The position numbers were made by a program, and so were the translations under genes. DNA of 10,046 nucleotides from an uncultured Bacillota bacterium (GTDB lineage: Bacteria > Bacillota_I > Bacilli_A > RF39 > UBA660): positions 1 through 10,046 of the forward strand of contig CAMUZJ010000041.1 of NCBI GenBank assembly GCA_947165195.1. Reading direction: 5' to 3'. The notes under the pieces were generated by a model. The model ran no database searches. It was not told where the DNA came from and saw nothing but the letters and a program-made list of their open reading frames with translations. Shown piece by piece: positions 1 through 6,073 of the stretch. The first letter of the stretch is position 1. The number at the start of each line of letters is the position of its first letter.

Positions 1-722
1 TTTTTTATATCTTCATCTTTTATAACTCTATCAAAGTTATTTACGAAAAGATCTTCTAAATATTCTTCATCTTTTACAAGTTTCTTTATCTTTTTTCTAG
101 CTTTATCTATTTTAAATTCATCTAAGTGATGAGTATCACTTCCTAAAAAGGAAATTAATTTCTTTTTTAGGAAGATTTCTAATGTTTTTCTAGCTTCTTT
201 CCCATATTTATCAAATAGGCTTTTATAATTTCCTTGTAATAGAACTCCCATTCTTGCATATTCTTCAGCTAACTTCGGATTCTTTTGAAAATCACGATAT
301 CTCTCTGGATGTGCTAGTACTGGTATACATCCCATAGTAACTAATTTATATAAAATTTGTTTTGAATTTTGATAAGTCTGATTAAGAGGAAACTCTAATA
401 ATAAGTATCTTGTATTATTTAGAGTAGTTATTTCTCTTTTTAATAGTAATTCGACAAATTTTTCAGATATATAATTTTCGTTACCTAAATATAATTTTAT
501 ATGTATATTTTCTTTTTCTGCTTCCTCTTGTAGTTTTTCTAGTAATTCCCTTTTATTCTTGTTATTACAGTTATATCTACTGTTTTCGATATAGTGAGGA
601 GTAAGTATCATTTCTACTACTCCTTCTTTTTCTGCTTGCTTTAGAATGTTGATAGAATCTTCCATTGTTTTACATCCATCATCAATTCCAGGTAACAAGT
701 GACAATGTAAGTCTTTAAACAC
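1..722 (-). CDS. cpsB: CpsB/CapC-type PHP-family tyrosine-protein phosphatase (3' end cut by window edge)
   Basis: Manganese-dependent phosphatase of the PHP family that removes phosphate from the CpsD-type tyrosine kinase and so tunes capsule or exopolysaccharide export. I read it by translating the minus strand: it runs open to base 1 with no stop, giving 240 codons, close to the full family length. Visible metal-site motifs in order: HCH at residues 6-8 followed by LLPGIDDG, TPHY (41-44), GNE (80-82), AHPERY (137-142) and GSDTHH (194-199). The start is GTG at 722-720. An in-frame TAA (737-735) lies just upstream, and the next Met (residue 20) would remove the HxH motif, so GTG is forced. 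It starts 2 nt after the cpsD stop; only a weak AAGAAG-like SD lies within the end of cpsD, so translational coupling is likely. Family assignment is confident; the exact polysaccharide is unknown. Confidence 0.93.
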   Translation of the reverse strand, partial: MFKDLHCHLLPGIDDGCKTMEDSINILKQAEKEGVVEMILTPHYIENSRYNCNNKNKRELLEKLQEEAEKENIHIKLYLGNENYISEKFVELLLKREITTLNNTRYLLLEFPLNQTYQNSKQILYKLVTMGCIPVLAHPERYRDFQKNPKLAEEYARMGVLLQGNYKSLFDKYGKEARKTLEIFLKKKLISFLGSDTHHLDEFKIDKARKKIKKLVKDEEYLEDLFVNNFDRVIKDEDIK

Positions 723-724
723 TT

Positions 725-1429
725 TTAATTCTTCTTATCTTTGTAATAATAATCATTTGTATAATAACTATAATAACTTCTATCATGGGTTTCCATTTTA
801 TTAATAACTACTCCATCTATTTTTATATTAGATTGTTCAAATATTTTCTTTACTCTTTCTAGATTTTCTACTTTTGTCTTTTTATAAGATGTAACAATAA
901 TATTTACATCACTATATTGTGACATAATAAGTGCATCACTAAGTCCAATTACTGGTGGACAATCGAATATAATAATATCATACATTTTCTTTAATTCTTC
1001 TATTAGTTTTCTATTTTGTTCGGTTGCTAATAGTTCTACTGGGTTAGGTGGTACAGGTCCTGTTGGTAATAAGTCAACATTTTCATTTTCTGTTGCTACT
1101 ATATATTTACTAAATCTAACTCCCTCTTTATAATTTAGGATTAAATTTGTATATCCTCTCGTACTAATATTTGCTATATCATAGATTTCATGTTGTCTAC
1201 CTTTTCTTAAATCAGAATCCATTAATAATACTTTTTTACCCTCTTGAGCATAAGCAATTGCTAAGTTAGCAGAGATATAACTTTTCCCATCCCCAGCACT
1301 AGGAGATGTAACAAGAATAGCTTTTAATTCTTTATCTAAAGAAGAGAAAGCTATATTTGTTCTAATTGTCTTAATAGATTCACTAAATAATGATTTAGGA
1401 TTGGTATTTAATCTTAATTCACTACTCAT
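725..1429 (-). CDS. cpsD: CpsD/CapB-type bacterial tyrosine kinase (BY-kinase)
   Basis: Cytoplasmic ATPase-fold tyrosine kinase that works with the membrane adaptor CpsC to control polysaccharide chain length and export. Motifs in order: Walker A SPSAGDGKS (42-50), Walker A' VLLMDSDLR (67-75), Walker B IIIFDCPPV (152-160), and a C-terminal tyrosine cluster from residue 219 with seven Tyr in about eleven positions, the usual autophosphorylation tail. At 234 residues it is the normal size for the split Gram-positive form, in which the membrane part is a separate protein. The ATG lies 3 nt after the cpsC stop, and a purine-rich AAGGGGG serves as SD. The order Wzz, kinase, phosphatase matches staphylococcal capABC rather than streptococcal cpsBCD. 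By family knowledge, CpsC would activate this kinase and CpsB (next gene) would reverse its phosphorylation. Confidence 0.95.
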   Translation of the reverse strand: MSSELRLNTNPKSLFSESIKTIRTNIAFSSLDKELKAILVTSPSAGDGKSYISANLAIAYAQEGKKVLLMDSDLRKGRQHEIYDIANISTRGYTNLILNYKEGVRFSKYIVATENENVDLLPTGPVPPNPVELLATEQNRKLIEELKKMYDIIIFDCPPVIGLSDALIMSQYSDVNIIVTSYKKTKVENLERVKKIFEQSNIKIDGVVINKMETHDRSYYSYYTNDYYYKDKKN

Positions 1430-1432
1430 AAA

Positions 1433-2113
1433 TTACTTTCCCCCTTTTTCTAATGGAACTACTCCTAAAATAGTAAGTCCTAATTTTTCTTCTACAACTT
1501 CTGTTGATTTAATCGTTGTATCAAAATAATAAAGTACAAAGATTCCTCCACAAGATAATACTAATCCTATTAAGATATATATTAAATTATCTTTGGTATA
1601 AGTTAAGTTATATGGTGCCTCTGCTTTCATAGCTTTATCTAAAACTGATACATTCTCAAGATTATAATACTCTTTTATTTCCGCACTAAATACTTTTGCT
1701 ATTTCATTTGCTATATTTCTAGCCATATCTGCTTCTGTATAGATAACTTGTACTTTAATAATTTCTGTATTGGTAATAGAACTTACAGAAATATTAGAAT
1801 ATAACTCTTGATAACTGCACTCTAATTGTAAATTATCAATTACCTGTTCTAATACCCTTCTACTCTTTACTATCTCTGAATAGGTAGTAACCAACTTCTG
1901 ATTTAGGTTTAAATCATTTTGTGTATAAGCCCCTATATCAGTACCATAATTTTTATTAACAAGTACAATACTAGTAGTACTTTTATATAAAGGTACCCTT
2001 GTAAATATCGTATACATATTACCAATTATAATTGCTATTAATATAGCTGTTATAATCCATAATATCTTCGATTTAAAATATTGGAATACTTCTATTAAGT
2101 TAATCTCTTCCAT
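1433..2113 (-). CDS. cpsC: CpsC/CapA-type Wzz chain-length determinant and kinase activator
   Basis: Membrane adaptor of the Wzz/polysaccharide co-polymerase family; its cytoplasmic tail activates the CpsD kinase and the pair sets polysaccharide chain length. The 226-residue protein has a cytoplasmic N-terminus, a first membrane helix at about 18-37, then YKSTTSIVLV (43-52) opening the extracellular domain, a Pro-containing segment around AEAPYNLTYTKD (164-175), a second membrane helix at about 177-196, and a short cytoplasmic tail ending LGLTILGVVPLEKGGK. This two-helix layout and length are standard for the Gram-positive split form. It is the first gene of the operon. An AAAGGAG SD lies about 13 nt before the ATG, which is rather far, but no other in-frame start lies closer. 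A strong promoter precedes it, with repeats described separately. Confidence 0.93.
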   Translation of the reverse strand: MEEINLIEVFQYFKSKILWIITAILIAIIIGNMYTIFTRVPLYKSTTSIVLVNKNYGTDIGAYTQNDLNLNQKLVTTYSEIVKSRRVLEQVIDNLQLECSYQELYSNISVSSITNTEIIKVQVIYTEADMARNIANEIAKVFSAEIKEYYNLENVSVLDKAMKAEAPYNLTYTKDNLIYILIGLVLSCGGIFVLYYFDTTIKSTEVVEEKLGLTILGVVPLEKGGK

Positions 2114-2126
2114 CTTTTGTAAAACA

Positions 2127-2133
2127 CTCCTTT
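2127..2133 (-). promoter_or_regulatory. Ribosome binding site of cpsC
   Basis: On the minus strand this is AAAGGAG, an excellent SD, but it sits about 13 nt before the ATG, longer than the usual 6-9. The AAA at its 5' side is also the end of the downstream copy of the tandem repeat, so a factor bound to the repeat could hide the SD. Confidence 0.7.
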
Positions 2134-2158
2134 AACTAATCGTTTTTAACCAATCGTT
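2131..2158 (-). repeat. Tandem 14-bp direct repeat in the cps leader
   Basis: Two adjacent 14-bp units on the minus strand, AACGATTGGTTAAA (2158-2145) then AACGATTAGTTAAA (2144-2131), differ at one position. The first copy covers the predicted transcription start (about 2156) and the second runs into the cpsC SD. The position fits an operator or a leader-RNA binding site for control of the capsule operon; the regulator is not known. Confidence 0.75.
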
Positions 2159-2162
2159 CTAT

Positions 2163-2191
2163 ATTTTAACACAAATCTTTCCTTGTGTCTA
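2163..2191 (-). promoter_or_regulatory. Sigma-A-type promoter of the cpsCDB operon
   Basis: On the minus strand: -35 TAGACA (2191-2186), 17-bp spacer, -10 TAAAAT (2168-2163) preceded by an extended TGT. Each box is one mismatch from consensus. Transcription should begin near 2156, giving a leader of about 40 nt. It lies just downstream of the gltX terminator, so the capsule operon is an independent unit. Confidence 0.75.
2169..2188 (-). promoter_or_regulatory. Inverted repeat filling the spacer of the cps promoter (candidate operator)
   Basis: Perfect 6-bp dyad ACACAA / TTGTGT separated by 8 bp. It covers the entire spacer between the -10 and -35 boxes and the adjacent three bases of the -35. 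A protein bound here would block or remodel RNA polymerase binding. This is a dyad seen directly; operator function is inference. Confidence 0.45.
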
Positions 2192-2214
2192 TGGTAAAAA
2201 CAGTTAAATTTAGT

Positions 2215-2255
2215 AAAAAAAGAACATATTTGTTTTATTTATTAATATGTTCTTT
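2215..2255 (-). terminator. Rho-independent terminator overlapping the end of gltX
   Basis: Perfect 12-bp stem (AAAGAACATATT with AATATGTTCTTT) around a 13-nt loop, then a run of seven U. The first stem arm lies inside the last gltX codons and the TAA (2237-2235) lies in the loop. The stem is AT-rich with only two G-C pairs, so strength is moderate. It separates gltX from the cps operon. Confidence 0.8.
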
Positions 2256-3893
2256 GTATAAATTTAATCGCATTTCTACCTTTTGTTTTCCAAGAACTTT
2301 CATTATCGATAACAAATCAGGTGATTTGGTTCTTCCAGTAATAACCACTCTTAATGCTTCACAGATATCTCCTACATGTCCTTTATAAGAAGCTGGATCT
2401 TTCTTATAATCTTTTGGATTTGCTGCATACCCGTGAGTAATTGCAAACTCTTTTACTCCATGAAACCATTCTTCATTACTTTGATTTAAATCTAGATTAT
2501 CTATATATTCTTTTACTAACTCTAAATCATATGTCTTATCACTTTCTAATTTTGAATAATCTTCTTTGATAAATAACTCATCGATTGCATAACTAAACTC
2601 TTCTCTTACATCACTATATTTTGCAATATCCTTCCTTGGTCTATCTCCATCTTTTTCAATACTGAAAAACTTTATCATATCTTCTTTATTCTCTTCTAGT
2701 AGTTTAGCATATTCTGTATCATGTTTCAATGCCCAATGATAGGTTTCTTTATAAACTTCTTCTCCACTTTTTCTTGAAAAATATGTCTTACAAAGATTCA
2801 TTAATTTTGCTTCATCAAATGATGTTCCACCTACTGCTTGTTTATCAAATGAAAACTCAAAGTCATTTATAGTTTTATCAGAGTTATTTAGATACCATTC
2901 TTCAAAGTTTGTATTAGTAATCGTTGCTAAGTATAGATGTAATGCTTCTATTGGTATCCCATTTTCATCATAGTATTTTACTCCAAAGAATGGGTCTTTT
3001 CTTTTACTTATTTTACGAATATTTCCTGTTTCTTTATCTTTAATGGTAATAGGTGCAATATGTGCATACTTCATAGGTTTAAATCCTAAAATCTCAAATA
3101 ATTGTATATGTAGAGGTAAACTACTTACCCATTCATCTCCTCTTATTACATGTGTTGTATGCATTAAATGATCATCAATTGCATGTGCAAAGTGATAAGT
3201 TGGTGTACCATCTTTTTTAAGTAAAATGGTATCTACATCATGTTCAGGAAATTTCATCTTTCCCTTAATACAGTCTATGACTTCTATTTCTTTTTTAGCA
3301 TCCCCTGGAGATTTTAATCTGATAACATATTCTTCTCCATTACTTATCTTTTCCTTTACTTCTTCTAAAGATAAATCTCTATCTGCCGCATATACTCCGT
3401 ATATTCCAATTTTTGTTTTATTAATCTCTTGCTCTTCACGAATACTTGCTATTTCTTCTTCACTCATAAAACATGGATAAGCATATCCTTGTTTAATTAA
3501 GTCTTTTATATAACACTGATATATTTCATTTCTTTCACTTTGTATATAAGGTGCATATTCTCCTCCAAATGAATATCCTTCATTTGGTAATATTAAAAAG
3601 TCATGTAATACTCCTGTTATATTTTCAATACCACCTTCTACTTTTCTTTTTTGATCAGTATCTTCAATTCTTAAATAGTAACTTCCCCCACTTTGTCTTG
3701 CATATACCATATCACAAAATGCAGAAAGTAAATTTCCTAAATGTACACTTCCAGTTGGAGATGGTGCGTATCTTGTAACCATTGCTCCTTCTTTTAAGTT
3801 TCTTTCAGGATACATTTTTTCATATTCTTCTCTTGTTTTAGTAATATTAGGGAATAACATTTCCGCTAATTCAACTCTTTCGTTATCACTCAC
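2235..3893 (-). CDS. gltX: Glutamyl-tRNA synthetase
   Basis: Class I synthetase that charges tRNA-Glu; in many Bacillota it is non-discriminating and also makes Glu-tRNA-Gln for later amidation by GatCAB, which is not in this window. Signatures: RYAPSPTGSVHLGN (41-54, HIGH-type), LRIEDTD (74-80), GTPTYHFAHAIDDH (229-242), HVIRGDEW (248-255), and KISKR (294-298, KMSKS-type). The C-terminal tRNA-binding part ends with LRVVITGRTKSPDL (514-527). At 552 residues it is longer than the roughly 480 of common GluRS; about 37 residues precede the catalytic core, as in a longer clostridial-type group. The start is GTG (3893-3891), preceded by GGGAGAGGTGG. It is transcribed alone, with its own promoter and terminator. 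GluRS identity is confident; tRNA-Gln charging is inference. Confidence 0.95.
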   Translation of the reverse strand: MSDNERVELAEMLFPNITKTREEYEKMYPERNLKEGAMVTRYAPSPTGSVHLGNLLSAFCDMVYARQSGGSYYLRIEDTDQKRKVEGGIENITGVLHDFLILPNEGYSFGGEYAPYIQSERNEIYQCYIKDLIKQGYAYPCFMSEEEIASIREEQEINKTKIGIYGVYAADRDLSLEEVKEKISNGEEYVIRLKSPGDAKKEIEVIDCIKGKMKFPEHDVDTILLKKDGTPTYHFAHAIDDHLMHTTHVIRGDEWVSSLPLHIQLFEILGFKPMKYAHIAPITIKDKETGNIRKISKRKDPFFGVKYYDENGIPIEALHLYLATITNTNFEEWYLNNSDKTINDFEFSFDKQAVGGTSFDEAKLMNLCKTYFSRKSGEEVYKETYHWALKHDTEYAKLLEENKEDMIKFFSIEKDGDRPRKDIAKYSDVREEFSYAIDELFIKEDYSKLESDKTYDLELVKEYIDNLDLNQSNEEWFHGVKEFAITHGYAANPKDYKKDPASYKGHVGDICEALRVVITGRTKSPDLLSIMKVLGKQKVEMRLNLYKEHINK

Positions 3894-3922
3894 GTGTATC
3901 CACCTCTCCCAGTTCCTATTTA

Positions 3923-3951
3923 ATAATAAACTAAATTTTTCATTTTGGCAA
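3923..3951 (-). promoter_or_regulatory. Sigma-A-type promoter of gltX
   Basis: On the minus strand: -35 TTGCCA (3951-3946), 17-bp spacer, -10 TATTAT (3928-3923), each one mismatch from consensus. Expected start near 3916 leaves a leader of only about 23 nt. There is therefore no room for a T-box or other riboswitch before gltX. Confidence 0.75.
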
Positions 3952-3953
3952 TG

Positions 3954-4001
3954 AAAAAAGAGCTAAAAAAGTAAGAAGGACAATTATTTTACTTTTTTAG
4001 C
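3954..4001 (-). terminator. Rho-independent terminator overlapping the end of cysE
   Basis: Perfect 13-bp stem (GCTAAAAAAGTAA with TTACTTTTTTAGC) with a 14-nt loop, followed by UCUUUUUU. The first arm is made of the last cysE codons (Ala-Lys-Lys-Val plus two bases) and the TAA stop (3986-3984) is in the loop. Same layout as the gltX terminator. Confidence 0.85.
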
Positions 4002-4493
4002 CGGTATTCCAACTACTGTTGAGTTATTAGGAACATTTTTTAAGACAACGGATCCTGCTCCTATTTTTACATTATTTCCTATTTTGATATCTCCTAGTAC
4101 TTTAGCACCAGATCCTATTAATACATTACTACCTATTGTTGGATGTCTTTTAAATTTCTTTTCATTACCAGTAGCTCCTAATGTAACTCCTTGATAAATA
4201 ATTACATTATCTCCTATTATACAAGTCTCTCCTATTACTACTCCCATACCATGATCAATAAATAGATTCTTCCCAATCTTTGCCCCTGGATGGATATCTA
4301 TCCCTGTCTTTCTTCTTGCTCTACTAGAGATTAGTAGTGCTATAAAGTAATGTTTCTTTTTATAAAAATAATGAGCTATTTTATATTTTATCAATGCTTT
4401 AAATCCTGGTAATAAGAATACTTCCATAGTACTTTTTAGGGATGGGTCATTTTTCTTTATAAACTTTATTTCTTCTTTTATATAATTTAACAT
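3984..4493 (-). CDS. cysE: Serine O-acetyltransferase
   Basis: Transfers acetyl from acetyl-CoA to L-serine, giving O-acetylserine for cysteine synthesis. The short 169-residue protein has a small helical N-terminal part (about 1-63) and then a left-handed beta-helix of hexapeptide repeats: IDIHPGAKIG (65-74), IDHGMGVVIGET (79-90), GDNVIIYQGVTLGATG (94-109), RHPTIG (116-121) and KIGAGSVVLKNVP (143-155). The catalytic pair known from E. coli CysE corresponds to D66 and H81, 15 apart as in that enzyme. It stops at GIPAKKVK and lacks the long C-terminal tail used to bind cysteine synthase, and the N-terminal region is shorter than in the E. coli enzyme. ATG follows AAGAGGTG at good spacing. I see no convincing promoter or sulfur riboswitch upstream. 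No cysK is in the window. Confidence 0.93.
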   Translation of the reverse strand: MLNYIKEEIKFIKKNDPSLKSTMEVFLLPGFKALIKYKIAHYFYKKKHYFIALLISSRARRKTGIDIHPGAKIGKNLFIDHGMGVVIGETCIIGDNVIIYQGVTLGATGNEKKFKRHPTIGSNVLIGSGAKVLGDIKIGNNVKIGAGSVVLKNVPNNSTVVGIPAKKVK

Positions 4494-4564
4494 GTTACAC
4501 CTCTTATTTATTATTTATAGTAATTTATGTTTTATGAATATTTTCATATAGTTTATTTATATAG

Positions 4565-4606
4565 AAAAAGTATCCCATTCACAAAATTTTAGAATGGGAT
4601 ACTTTT
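4565..4606 (-). terminator. Strong hairpin terminator after the small gene
   Basis: Perfect 15-bp stem (AAAAGTATCCCATTC with GAATGGGATACTTTT), 11-nt loop, then five U on the minus strand. It ends the transcript of the small gene at 4632-4841. A weaker U-run on the other strand means it may act both ways. It also insulates cysE from upstream transcription. Confidence 0.85.
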
Positions 4607-4631
4607 ATTAGTATTATTTAGATTTTGTATC

Positions 4632-4841
4632 TTAACAGATTCCTATAGTTGATGTATAAAATCGTATGAGTAATCTATCCGATATTAGAATACCTTTTTC
4701 TAAAGTTTTGTTTAGTATTATATAATTTGTTTTCAATAAGTTAAATCGACAGAAAAAAGTAAATCCACAACAAAAAGAAGAGAAAGTACTTCTCATTGTA
4801 TTCATAATATTTACAATACTTTGTAGTTTCTTTTTGTTCAT
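4632..4841 (-). CDS. Unrecognised 69-residue small protein (or a small RNA gene)
   Basis: A small gene of unknown function with complete signals: promoter at 4865-4893, SD GAGGAAA about 8 nt before the ATG, TAA stop, and a strong terminator 26 nt later. The predicted protein is basic and starts MNKKKLQSIVNIMNTMRS. It has a Phe/Cys-rich patch (FSSFCCGFTFFC, 20-31), a further Cys as the last residue, and no signal peptide, clear membrane helix or known domain. Codons such as CTC, TCG and CGA, which I noticed little in the neighbouring genes, occur near the end, so the protein reading is not certain and the transcript of about 300 nt could act as an RNA. It sits alone between tRNA-Gln and cysE. 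I do not assign a role. Confidence 0.5.
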   Translation of the reverse strand: MNKKKLQSIVNIMNTMRSTFSSFCCGFTFFCRFNLLKTNYIILNKTLEKGILISDRLLIRFYTSTIGIC

Positions 4842-4864
4842 AATAGTTTCCTCACTTTATATAA

Positions 4865-4893
4865 AGTATAGCAAAAGAAAAAGTACAATTCAA
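4865..4893 (-). promoter_or_regulatory. Promoter of the small gene at 4632-4841
   Basis: On the minus strand: -35 TTGAAT (4893-4888), 17-bp spacer, -10 TATACT (4870-4865) preceded by an extended TGC. Four of six and five of six matches with an extended -10 suggest good activity. It lies after the tRNA terminator, so the small gene is a separate unit. Confidence 0.7.
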
Positions 4894-4920
4894 TATACAA
4901 ATTATTTACTTTTTAATATT

Positions 4921-4944
4921 AAAAAACTTGCATAAACTGCAAGT
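4921..4944 (-). terminator. Terminator of tRNA-Gln
   Basis: Minus-strand ACTTGCA / TGCAAGT 7-bp perfect stem with a 5-nt loop (GTTTA) and a six-U run, starting about ten bases after the CCA end of the tRNA. Confidence 0.85.
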
Positions 4945-4954
4945 ATGATTTAAA

Positions 4955-5029
4955 TGGCTGCCCCAGTTAGATTCGAACTAACGCGTAATGCGGTCAGAGC
5001 GCACTGCCTTACCACTTGGCTATGGGGCA
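4955..5029 (-). tRNA. tRNA-Gln (anticodon CUG)
   Basis: A 75-nt cloverleaf with encoded CCA. The acceptor arms TGCCCCA and TGGGGCA pair fully, with G as discriminator. The D arm is GCCAAGTGGTAAGGC. The anticodon stem GTGCG/CGCAT encloses the loop CTCTGAC, giving anticodon CTG that reads the glutamine codon CAG. The T arm is GTTAG TTCGAAT CTAAC. The U1-A72 pair and G73 are typical identity elements of tRNA-Gln. It is a single tRNA gene with its own promoter and terminator. In so AT-rich a genome a CUG isoacceptor would be a minor tRNA beside the usual UUG one. Confidence 0.95.
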
Positions 5030-5033
5030 ATAA

Positions 5034-5054
5034 TTGTTGATTTAGAATCAACAA
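5034..5054 (-). repeat. Perfect 9-bp inverted repeat just 5' of tRNA-Gln
   Basis: TTGTTGATT and AATCAACAA flank a 3-nt centre. It lies between the -10 box and the mature tRNA 5' end (4 nt away), so it would form a tight hairpin in the precursor leader; as DNA it would be an operator-like palindrome over the start site. No U-run follows, so it is not a normal terminator. Confidence 0.7.
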
Positions 5055-5058
5055 AAAC

Positions 5059-5086
5059 ATTATAGCACATTTTTCTTTTATTTTAA
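5059..5086 (-). promoter_or_regulatory. Promoter of tRNA-Gln
   Basis: On the minus strand: a perfect -10 TATAAT (5064-5059) with extended TGC, and a weaker -35 TTAAAA (5086-5081) at 16-bp spacing. Transcription should start near 5052, at the edge of the inverted repeat. Confidence 0.65.
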
Positions 5087-5089
5087 TAT

Positions 5090-6049
5090 TTATTTTAATA
5101 AATTTTCTTCTGAATAAGATATTTCTATGTCATTATCATTAATAATTTCATGAAGAGATGCTTCTACATTATATCTTTCTTTGATACTTTTCGCTACTTC
5201 TAAAAAATAATTATCATTACTCTTCTTATTAATAATTTTTAAAATTTGTTTACCACTTTCCGTTATCGCAAATATACCTAAAGAAAAGTTTTTATGCTTA
5301 GTTTCTAAGATTAATATTTGATTAGAAGAAGAGATTTTTATTTTTCCTTCATTTTCATAATTTACATTTAAAGAGCCATCTATTCTTACTAATCCACAAT
5401 CTTCTAAGACTAGTAAGTCTTCAAAAGAGACTCCGTATTTAGCTAATAAAGGAATTTTATTATAAATAATTGGAATTTTTTCATTTGTAGTACTCGTGTA
5501 AATAATTAACTCTCCTAGCTTTTCAAAAAGTACTGCTTCTTTCATAGAGATTTTACTTAACTTATCTAATGTTCTTAGAGAAAAAGCTCCTGGAGATTTG
5601 ATTTCTCCTGCTAAAATTCTACCCCAAGCTTTTTGCATCTCTTCTTCATTAATATCTTCTGCATACTGAAAGAAATTACTTAGCCAATCCTTATTAACTC
5701 TTTCACTACTAACTTTGTCTTCTGTTTCTAATTCTGTATAAGCATTTCCAATAATATTTTCGATATTTTGCTGTTTTCTTAACTCTTCATAGACAATTCT
5801 AGATTGTGTTCTTTGTAGAAAGTGATTTACATCTTCACTATTCATAGATAGTTTTCCCTCGTGGTATGTAATTGGTAATTCTAAATTATTTTTCGTAGCT
5901 TTACTGATTGTTTCTATTTCAAAAGCTTTTGCCTTAGCCATTCTTTTTATATGAGTTGGTTCATATAAAACACCTATTCCATCTTTTATACATTCTACTA
6001 GCTTTGTTGCGGGACTAACTAATTTTTCGATTGCTTCTCCTACTGCCAT
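5090..6049 (-). CDS. DUF2806-family protein, function unknown
   Basis: I recognise the family pattern (DUF2806) but no function is established to my knowledge. In the 319-residue protein, an N-terminal part has GIGVLYEPTHIKRMAKAKAF (24-43) followed by a probable helical or coiled-coil stretch to about 110. The family core comes next: NKDWLSNFFQYAEDI and then MQKAWGRILAGEIKSPGAFS, ending near residue 156. A C-terminal part contains LLVLEDCGLVRI and FAITESGKQILKII, which reads like a winged-helix-type module. There is no signal peptide or clear membrane segment, so it is likely cytoplasmic. The ATG follows AAGGAG, 24 nt after the maf stop, so the two genes are probably cotranscribed. The EPTxIKR-type N-terminus resembles that of Abi-alpha/DUF4393 proteins, a hint only. 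No obvious terminator follows it before the tRNA promoter. Confidence 0.75.
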   Translation of the reverse strand: MAVGEAIEKLVSPATKLVECIKDGIGVLYEPTHIKRMAKAKAFEIETISKATKNNLELPITYHEGKLSMNSEDVNHFLQRTQSRIVYEELRKQQNIENIIGNAYTELETEDKVSSERVNKDWLSNFFQYAEDINEEEMQKAWGRILAGEIKSPGAFSLRTLDKLSKISMKEAVLFEKLGELIIYTSTTNEKIPIIYNKIPLLAKYGVSFEDLLVLEDCGLVRIDGSLNVNYENEGKIKISSSNQILILETKHKNFSLGIFAITESGKQILKIINKKSNDNYFLEVAKSIKERYNVEASLHEIINDNDIEISYSEENLLK

Positions 6050-6073
6050 ACTTCAAAAACTCCTTCTTGTATT

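Noticed and set aside
2185..2388. Open frame on the plus strand over the cps promoter and gltX end
   Set aside because: No SD, antisense to gltX, and it crosses a clear minus-strand terminator and promoter.
3226..3778. Two plus-strand open frames inside gltX
   Set aside because: They lie wholly within conserved gltX coding sequence and look like low-complexity shadows.
3894..3983. T-box or other riboswitch before gltX
   Set aside because: The predicted leader is only about 23 nt and the remaining space is the cysE terminator and the promoter.
4494..4564. Promoter for cysE
   Set aside because: Several TATA-like strings occur in the AT-rich stretch but none has a matching -35 at 16-18 bp.
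4955..5029. Integration (att) site at the tRNA
   Set aside because: I see no duplicate of the tRNA 3' end and no integrase gene in the window.
5034..5054. Terminator for the DUF2806 gene
   Set aside because: The hairpin lies downstream of a TATAAT promoter box and is not followed by a U-run.
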